Source: Patescibacteria group bacterium
GTDB taxonomy: Bacteria; Patescibacteriota; Patescibacteriia; 2-12-FULL-60-25
Direction: 5' to 3'
Length of the DNA stretch: 10,416 nucleotides
Assembly (NCBI GenBank): GCA_018824765.1
Contig: JAHJFW010000034.1
Span: forward strand, 1 to 10,416
Shown here: one piece after another, positions 7,293 to 10,416 of the stretch
How the letters are laid out: each line of letters begins with the position of its first letter
Numbering within the stretch: position 1 is the stretch's first letter
Translations under genes and position numbers: made by a program
Notes under the pieces: generated by a model
Database searches by the model: none
The model's input: the letters and a program-made list of their open reading frames with translations, nothing else
Told to the model about the DNA's origin: nothing

Positions 7293-7369
7293 GGTTTCTC
7301 TGTTAGGCAAAAGGATAACACACGCGCCAGGTAGTGGAAATACGGTTTATTGCTTATAGTAAAGGGGGC

Positions 7370-7398
7370 TTGACAGAATTTCCAATATATGCTATGAT
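7370..7398 (+). promoter_or_regulatory. Near-consensus promoter with extended -10
   Basis: TTGACA (7370-7375) is a perfect -35, followed by a 17-nt spacer and TATGAT (7393-7398), one base off the consensus -10. TG at 7390-7391 adds the extended -10 signature (TGcTATGAT). Transcription would start near 7404-7406. It is the best promoter in the window and points into a region without a credible protein gene, which is typical of stable RNA genes. Confidence 0.88.
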
Positions 7399-7407
7399 GG
7401 TTGTGTT

Positions 7408-7640
7408 AAGTGCTCATTAAAGCATTTGTTGCAAAATAGCGAATTAATAAGCTGTTTTGCACCGCGAAGTGGAGAGCGCGGTAAAAAAGTGATGGTGGAG
7501 CTGTAACTCTCTTTTTGAAGATTTGCGCTTTGTTATCACTTTTTTTGTTCGCCATTCAAGCGGATGAAGCCCACAAAATCTATATTTTCGGGGTTTTCGT
7601 CCACTTAAATGGAACGTTCTCGCGATTTTGCAAGGACGTT
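7408..7640 (+). other. Chain of six abutting hairpins in the ncRNA 5' part
   Basis: Six stems follow one another: 7408-7427 (AAGTGCT/AGCATTT, 7 bp), 7431-7460 (GCAAAATAGC/GCTGTTTTGC, 10 bp), 7461-7482 (ACCGCG/CGCGGT), 7483-7545 (AAAAAAGTGAT/ATCACTTTTTT, 11 bp), 7552-7612 (about 19 pairs with two C-A mismatches and one bulge, starting CCATTCAAG and ending CTTAAATGG) and 7613-7640 (AACGT..GC/GC..ACGTT). Gaps between successive stems are 3, 0, 0, 6 and 0 nt. Such end-to-end packing is unlikely in random sequence and is the main structural support for a folded RNA. Confidence 0.65.
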
Positions 7641-7644
7641 TGAA

Positions 7645-7675
7645 AGGAGGAAAGTTATGAAGCTCAGTGTTGCTT
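7645..7675 (+). other. Ideal Shine-Dalgarno with six-codon ORF inside the ncRNA
   Basis: AAAGGAGG (7643-7650) stands 6 nt before ATG at 7657, which opens the six-codon frame MKLSVA ending in TGA (7675-7677 region). The AGGAGG can also pair with CCTCCT at 7715-7720, which competes with the GGGAAGC/GCTTCCC hairpin (7690-7716). It may be a leader peptide with a switchable ribosome site, or the AGGAGGAAAG may simply be a structural RNA motif. Confidence 0.25.
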
Positions 7676-7761
7676 GAAAAAAATGGTAAGGGAAGCGCTC
7701 GTCTAACTTGCTTCCCTCCTGAAATCCGTATCTCTCTTTGAGGGATGTGGAAACAGGACAT

Positions 7762-7845
7762 GGCATTGCCTGACAAAAAGGTGACCGGTAGTTACGCCTG
7801 CAAAAGGTCGTCAGGGAAGCGTAGGTTCGACTCCTACCGATGCCG
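7762..7845 (+). other. tRNA-like three-way junction with T-arm mimic
   Basis: GGCATTG (7762-7768) pairs over 7 bp with CGATGCC (7838-7844), like an acceptor stem followed by a discriminator G. A T-arm of normal form, GTAGG-TTCGACT-CCTAC (7821-7837), abuts the 3' strand exactly as in tRNA. In place of the D and anticodon arms there is one stem, CCTGAC (7769-7774) with GTCAGG (7810-7815), stacked directly on the acceptor stem and continued by GACC/GGTC (7783-7786 with 7806-7809). T8, the D-loop GG and a 7-nt anticodon loop are absent, and no CCA follows, so it is not a normal tRNA. Confidence 0.5.
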
Positions 7846-8049
7846 CCGCGCCAAAATCCCAGCAATTGTGCTCGGACAACGGCGATAACAATCCACAGGG
7901 CTTTATTCGCCCAGGGAGACAGTATGAAGGGTGACCGGTAAGCGCCATAACAGTCGGCGCAAACAAAAATAGGTCTGTCCGGTTTTGCCGTATTACCGTG
8001 GTCGCTTGAAATAGCGGTCAGAAATCGACGACGAAGGGGATCTTTCCCT

Positions 8050-8095
8050 GGGGAGCTGCGCATCGCACACTGCAACGCGCGCGGCTCCCTTTTTT
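8050..8095 (+). terminator. Strong intrinsic terminator of the ncRNA
   Basis: GGGAGCTGCGC (8051-8061) pairs over 11 bp with GCGCGGCTCCC (8079-8089, one G-T pair), with GCA/TGC possible in the loop, and runs straight into TTTTTT (8090-8095). The U-run lies on the plus-strand side only, fixing the direction of the transcript. Confidence 0.92.
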
Positions 8096-8101
8096 ATTTC
8101 A

Positions 8102-8125
8102 GGTGCCTGGAACTTTGGTGCCTGG
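8102..8125 (+). repeat. Direct repeat GGTGCCTGG, two copies
   Basis: GGTGCCTGG occurs at 8102-8110 and 8117-8125 (15-nt period). The second copy continues as CGCC, making an imperfect palindrome GGTGCC-TGG-CGCC. It sits just past the ncRNA terminator. It may be the remnant of a dispersed repeat, but one window cannot show that. Confidence 0.5.
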
Positions 8126-8153
8126 CGCCGATATACTACAAAAAAATACTTTA

Positions 8154-8182
8154 TTGACTAAGTCGCTTATTTCGTACATATT
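8154..8182 (+). promoter_or_regulatory. Possible promoter for the small membrane protein gene
   Basis: TTGACT (8154-8159) lies 17 nt before CATATT (8177-8182), a weak -10 match; TATTAG at 8179-8184 is an alternative with a 19-nt spacer. It sits between the ncRNA terminator and the ribosome site at 8202-8209, so the small gene could be expressed separately. Confidence 0.4.
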
Positions 8183-8213
8183 AGTGCCGATAAAAAAACC
8201 AAAAGGAGGAAAT

Positions 8214-8405
8214 ATGGGCAATGTCATAGATTTTGCGGCAAGTAAAAAGGAAGAGCCTTCTAGCTCGAATGATGCAAAGCCCGCATCTTGGGCAATGATG
8301 CTGTTAAGCCTTTCGCAGTCAGCCGTGCTGATAGCGGGGCTGAAGATCTTTTCTCTCTACGATCGCTTGCATAAAAACTTGTCAGCGGTTTATCGCCGCA
8401 GATAA
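8214..8405 (+). CDS. Small single-pass membrane protein, 63 residues, unknown function
   Basis: I do not recognise this protein. It starts at the ATG at 8214, which is preceded by an ideal AAAAGGAGG 4-5 nt upstream; this is among the best ribosome sites in the window and rules out the longer frame that begins with GTG at 8103 inside the upstream repeat. The product begins MGNVIDFAASKKEEPSSS, a soluble and charged N terminus with a flexible Ser-rich stretch. A hydrophobic segment of about 23 residues follows (about 26-48, beginning WAMMLLSLSQSAVLIAGLK), and the protein ends with a basic tail (RLHKNLSAVYRRR). By the positive-inside rule the C terminus would be cytoplasmic. It lies about 120 bp past the ncRNA terminator and is followed by its own terminator, so it is a single-gene unit. 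A relation to the ncRNA is possible but only positional. Confidence 0.72.
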   Translation: MGNVIDFAASKKEEPSSSNDAKPASWAMMLLSLSQSAVLIAGLKIFSLYDRLHKNLSAVYRRR

Positions 8406-8445
8406 GCAGGTGCAGGCCCGCACCTTTCTCGACGAAATGTCGTAT

Positions 8446-8470
8446 AGCCCGTTTTTCAAGCGGGTTTTTT
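8446..8470 (+). terminator. Intrinsic terminator after the small membrane protein gene
   Basis: AGCCCG (8446-8451) pairs with CGGGTT (8461-8466) and runs into TTTTTT (8465-8470). Two further small hairpins lie before it: GGTGC/GCACC (8409-8424) and CGAC/GTCG (8430-8441 region). The T-run overlaps the stop codon of the convergent SanA-like gene. No U-run follows on the minus strand, so it serves the plus strand only. Confidence 0.8.
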
Positions 8471-9083
8471 AATACTCAACCGGCGGCTTGGGCGGCAGGA
8501 TATTGATATCCCACCAAGCTTCGAAGCTGGCGGCTATATCGCGTAAAGTGAAAAAAATAAGGCGGTCGTAAGTGGTTAAATCAGCCGTAACGCCGGTTGC
8601 ATCCATGCCCAATCGGTTGCACAAATAAAGCGCGCGTCCCAAATGAAACCTTTGAGTTACAACTACGGCTTGCCGTATATTGAATACTTCTATGGCGCGC
8701 TTGCAGCTCTCGTAAGTTCGATAGCCGTGGCCGTCTTCGATTATGTCTTCAGAGGCCACGCCCAGATTATCCAAAAACTCACGCATGGTTTTGATTTCGT
8801 TGATGTGGTATTTGCCGTCATCGCCGGTTATTAGGATTTTTTTGACCACGCCTCGTTCATATAGATTTTGCCCCACCAGCAATCGGTCACGCAAAGCATC
8901 AGACGGCTCCCCGTTCAATTTTACCGATGCGCCCAAAACAATAGCGACTGGCGCGTCTTTCACCCCATCACCGCGCTTGAATATTTTTTTGTAGTAATGC
9001 AGCTGCACGTCAGTCAAGGCTAATATCGCCAAGAATGCTACGCTTAAAAAGATGACAATACTTAATTTTATCCCTCTTTTCAT
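8469..9083 (-). CDS. SanA/YdcF/ElyC-family (DUF218) membrane-anchored protein
   Basis: The 204-residue product has an N-terminal membrane anchor (about residues 5-24, KLSIVIFLSVAFLAIL) followed by a DUF218 domain. Family features are the strand and turn AIVLGASVK (47-55), the RLLVGQNLY helix (67-75) preceding ILITGDDG (83-90), the conserved glutamate of NEIKTM (95-100), RTYESCKRA (122-130) and VVTQRFHLGRALYL (141-154). E. coli SanA affects envelope permeability and vancomycin resistance and ElyC affects peptidoglycan precursor lipid use; the biochemical activity of the family is not settled. The domain most likely sits outside the membrane. The ATG overlaps the rmuC stop as ATGA (9083-9080), so translation is probably coupled to rmuC. 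The best match by pattern is SanA, but I cannot exclude a YdcF-like paralogue. Confidence 0.9.
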   Translation of the reverse strand: MKRGIKLSIVIFLSVAFLAILALTDVQLHYYKKIFKRGDGVKDAPVAIVLGASVKLNGEPSDALRDRLLVGQNLYERGVVKKILITGDDGKYHINEIKTMREFLDNLGVASEDIIEDGHGYRTYESCKRAIEVFNIRQAVVVTQRFHLGRALYLCNRLGMDATGVTADLTTYDRLIFFTLRDIAASFEAWWDINILPPKPPVEY

Positions 9084-10126
9084 AGTTCCTCTGATTGGGG
9101 CTTGTCGATTTGCAAGGTTTCAGTTTGGTTCGATGAGCCGGTAATCCGCAATACGTCTTTGTCGATTTTGGTAAATTCTTTTGAGGCAAGGTTATATTGG
9201 TTGACCGCTGTCCCGAGATTTTTTCCCAGACTTTTGAAATATGAATCATAAGCCGACAGATGGCGGCTTAAATCGCCGACGCGTACTCGAATCTCTTTGG
9301 CCTGTTCCTCTATTTTTAAAGCTTTTAATCCCTGCAGGACGGTTTGCAGATATGCAAGAAATGAAGTTGGAGAAACAATTAAGACATGGTATTTGCCGGC
9401 CGCCCGTTGGATTATACTTTCTGTATCGCCGGTAATAGGCCCGATCTTGTTAATCAGCAAATCGTAATAAATCGCCTCGTGAGGGATGAACATAAAAGCG
9501 AAATCCATGGTCCCCTCCTCCGGCCGCACGTATTTGGCGGTTTCCTTAATGCGTTCTTTTAAATCGTTGATAAACAGTTTTTCTAGCTTTTCGCGTTCAG
9601 CGGGATTCTGCTCTTCAACCATGCGGTTGTAATTTTCCAAGCTGAATTTTGAATCTATGGGTACGATTTTGTCTTTGATAAAAACTGCCGCATCGACGAT
9701 TTCGCCGTCCTTGAATTTGTATTGCATTTCATAACTGTCCGGCGGCAGGATATTTATGAGCAGTGTTTCCAGATAGTATTCTCCCAAAATTCCGCGCTGT
9801 TTTGGATTTTTCAGCATGTCCTGCAAGTTTTGCAATTGTCCGGTAATATCCAAAACCTGTTTTGTAGTCTCCTCCATTCTGGTCAGCTTTTCCGTCACAT
9901 CCCTCACCACGCCGGTTGAGGCAGCAAAACTTTGGCGTACGGCTTGGTGCGTTTCCCCCATCCTGTCGCCGATCTCTTTTTGCAGCTGCGAGATTTGCTG
10001 CTGCAGCATATTCAGGCCTTGCGCGGCATCCGGCGAACTTTTGCCCAGACGGCTGATTTTGACCGCCAAATAAACAAAAGCTGCTGCCAGCAGCAGTAAG
10101 ATAAAGAGTTGAAATGTTGTCGGCAT
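9080..10126 (-). CDS. rmuC: DNA recombination protein RmuC family
   Basis: RmuC-family proteins are predicted membrane-tethered nucleases; in E. coli RmuC limits inversions at short inverted repeats. The 348-residue product has an N-terminal membrane segment (about 5-24, FQLFILLLLAAAFVYLAV), then a coiled-coil stretch rich in Gln, Glu and Lys (about 35-105), then the RmuC domain: RGILGEYYLETLLINILPP (111-129), a PD-(D/E)XK-like site with D145 in EIVDAAVFI and the D158/K160 pair in VPIDSKFSLENYN, AFMFIPHEAIYYDL (210-223) and LIVSPTSFLAYLQTV (249-263). E. coli RmuC is longer (about 475 residues), but compact versions of this size are common. No clear ribosome binding site precedes the ATG. The SanA-like gene follows with a 4-nt overlap. 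Confidence 0.94.
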   Translation of the reverse strand: MPTTFQLFILLLLAAAFVYLAVKISRLGKSSPDAAQGLNMLQQQISQLQKEIGDRMGETHQAVRQSFAASTGVVRDVTEKLTRMEETTKQVLDITGQLQNLQDMLKNPKQRGILGEYYLETLLINILPPDSYEMQYKFKDGEIVDAAVFIKDKIVPIDSKFSLENYNRMVEEQNPAEREKLEKLFINDLKERIKETAKYVRPEEGTMDFAFMFIPHEAIYYDLLINKIGPITGDTESIIQRAAGKYHVLIVSPTSFLAYLQTVLQGLKALKIEEQAKEIRVRVGDLSRHLSAYDSYFKSLGKNLGTAVNQYNLASKEFTKIDKDVLRITGSSNQTETLQIDKPQSEEL

Positions 10127-10336
10127 AAAGTTAGATTAAATCCCAAATTCCAAGCACCAAATCCCCGGCAAATCACAATTCACCAGATTCCAATTTCAGA
10201 ATGTTTGAAAATTGATAATTGAAAATTGAATATTTAGTACGGGGCATATATCTTGACACACCTTAGCATATCATTTAGAGGCGTGTAATATATTGGTTAT
10301 AAAATTATGTTTTAATCAAGTTTAACTCTAATTTTT
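10127..10336. promoter_or_regulatory. Divergent intergenic region with A/C-rich degenerate repeats and possible promoter
   Basis: Bases 10138-10200 are A/C-rich with degenerate repetition of CAAATTCC, CAAATCCCC, CAAATCAC and CCAATTTC, followed by GAAAATTGA twice (10206-10230). This resembles low-complexity spacer DNA. A TTGACA occurs at 10253-10258 without a -10 at proper spacing. TTAGCA (10263-10268) with TAATAT (10286-10291) at 17 nt is a weak promoter candidate for the rightward gene. Nothing else is evident. Confidence 0.3.
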
Positions 10337-10416
10337 ATGTCAAACAGGCATCAAGATTGGGACAATGCTTATCCCGATGAAACCGAAGACTTAGCGTCTT
10401 TGGGCATGTCAATTAA
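10337..10416 (+). CDS. Start of an unidentified gene, cut by window edge
   Basis: An ATG at 10337 opens a frame that stays open to the window end: 26 codons beginning MSNRHQDWDNAYPDETEDL. It is acidic and hydrophilic, with no signal peptide or membrane segment in the visible part. It is divergent from rmuC. There is no clear ribosome binding site, only an AT-rich leader, as for several other genes here. Too little is visible to name a family, and a frame of this length could also be chance. Confidence 0.4.
   Translation, partial: MSNRHQDWDNAYPDETEDLASLGMSI

Larger units (their letters stand above)
7405..8096 (+). ncRNA. Candidate ~690-nt structured non-coding RNA, family unknown
   Basis: The unit is defined by a near-ideal promoter at 7370-7398 and a strong intrinsic terminator at 8050-8095. 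No plus-strand protein reading frame of note lies between them. The 5' third (7408-7640) is a chain of hairpins that abut almost base to base. The middle has hairpins at 7690-7716 (GGGAAGC/GCTTCCC) and 7730-7746 (ATCTCTC/GAGGGAT), then a tRNA-like three-way junction (7762-7845). The 3' part has GGGC/GCCC at 7898-7912, GCGCC/GGCGC at 7942-7960, and a possible helix between GACCGGTA (7933-7940) and TACC...GGTC (7994-8003). GGTGACCGGTA occurs twice (7780-7790 and 7930-7940). I tested it by eye against tmRNA, RNase P RNA, SRP RNA, 6S RNA, group I and group II introns and found no complete match. The promoter and terminator are seen directly; that the product is a functional RNA is inferred. Confidence 0.65.

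Noticed and set aside
7762..7845. Ordinary tRNA gene
   Set aside because: Acceptor and T arms are present, but there is no D arm, no T8, no GG in a D loop and no 5-bp stem with a 7-nt anticodon loop.
7645..8040. RNase P RNA
   Set aside because: AGGAAAGTT (7649), GGTAAG (7937) and ATAACAGTC (7947) resemble pieces of RNase P RNA, but the ACAGAA box, a matching P4 strand and the conserved middle are not found, and a tRNA-like junction interrupts the expected layout.
7605..8075. 156-codon minus-strand frame (and the 110-codon one at 7444-7776)
   Set aside because: Both lie antisense to the structured RNA. The segment GGIGRSRTY is the kind of artefact produced by translating the antisense of a tRNA T-arm, and no ribosome site or promoter supports them.
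7405..8096. tmRNA, normal or permuted
   Set aside because: The T-arm looks right and AAAAATAGG at 7964-7972 recalls the segment before a tmRNA tag, in the order expected for a permuted gene. However there is no D-domain with a UUCGAC-type box or a matching 5' acceptor strand downstream, the acceptor partner lies just upstream instead, and no frame gives a typical tag ending in ALAA.
8103..8213. Extended start (GTG at 8103) for the small membrane protein
   Set aside because: It would begin inside the GGTGCCTGG repeat and lacks a ribosome site, whereas the ATG at 8214 has an ideal one.
10253..10291. Strong promoter from TTGACA at 10253
   Set aside because: The nearest TAATAT is 27 nt away and no -10 sits at 16-18 nt, so only a weak alternative is noted.

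Overview
The window is bacterial chromosomal DNA using the standard code: TGA, TAA and TAG all end clear genes, which argues against a code in which TGA is read as glycine. Short or overlapping gene junctions, mostly weak Shine-Dalgarno sequences, and well-formed but divergent housekeeping proteins suggest an uncultured small-genome bacterium of the Patescibacteria/CPR (Parcubacteria-like) type. That placement is an inference from style, not from a phylogenetic marker.

Region by region. Positions 2-3113 (+) carry a tightly packed run: serS (5' end cut off by the window), alr, and a short ftsQ-like gene, with 1-nt or 2-nt junctions. It joins serine charging, D-alanine supply for peptidoglycan, and divisome assembly. 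Positions 3114-3796 form a 683-bp non-coding stretch between convergent genes. It holds several hairpins, a 38-nt pure pyrimidine run, an A/T-rich run, and two long palindromes that are related to each other through paired (compensatory) base changes; a third, more distant copy lies upstream. Positions 3797-7164 (-) hold pyrG, then yvcK, then a HAD-type phosphatase gene, with yvcK and the HAD gene only 2 nt apart and a good terminator after the HAD gene.

Positions 7165-8213 are the most unusual part. A near-ideal sigma70-type promoter at 7370-7398 (TTGACA, 17 nt, extended -10 TGcTATGAT) faces right, and a strong intrinsic terminator lies at 8050-8095. Between them there is no credible protein gene. 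Instead there is a chain of abutting hairpins (7408-7640) and a tRNA-like three-way junction with a T-arm-like hairpin (7762-7845). I read this as a roughly 690-nt structured non-coding RNA that I cannot assign to tmRNA, RNase P RNA, SRP RNA, 6S RNA or a normal tRNA. Just downstream, with its own strong ribosome binding site, is a gene for a 63-residue single-pass membrane protein (8214-8405), followed by a terminator.

Positions 8469-10126 (-) hold rmuC followed by a SanA/YdcF-type (DUF218) membrane protein gene, joined by a 4-nt ATGA overlap. The right edge (10337-10416, +) contains the first 26 codons of an unidentified gene that runs off the window, divergent from rmuC.

The protein genes are mostly ordinary metabolism and envelope functions. 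The parts that deserve follow-up are the large RNA at 7405-8096 and the covarying palindromes at 3553-3588 and 3659-3706.
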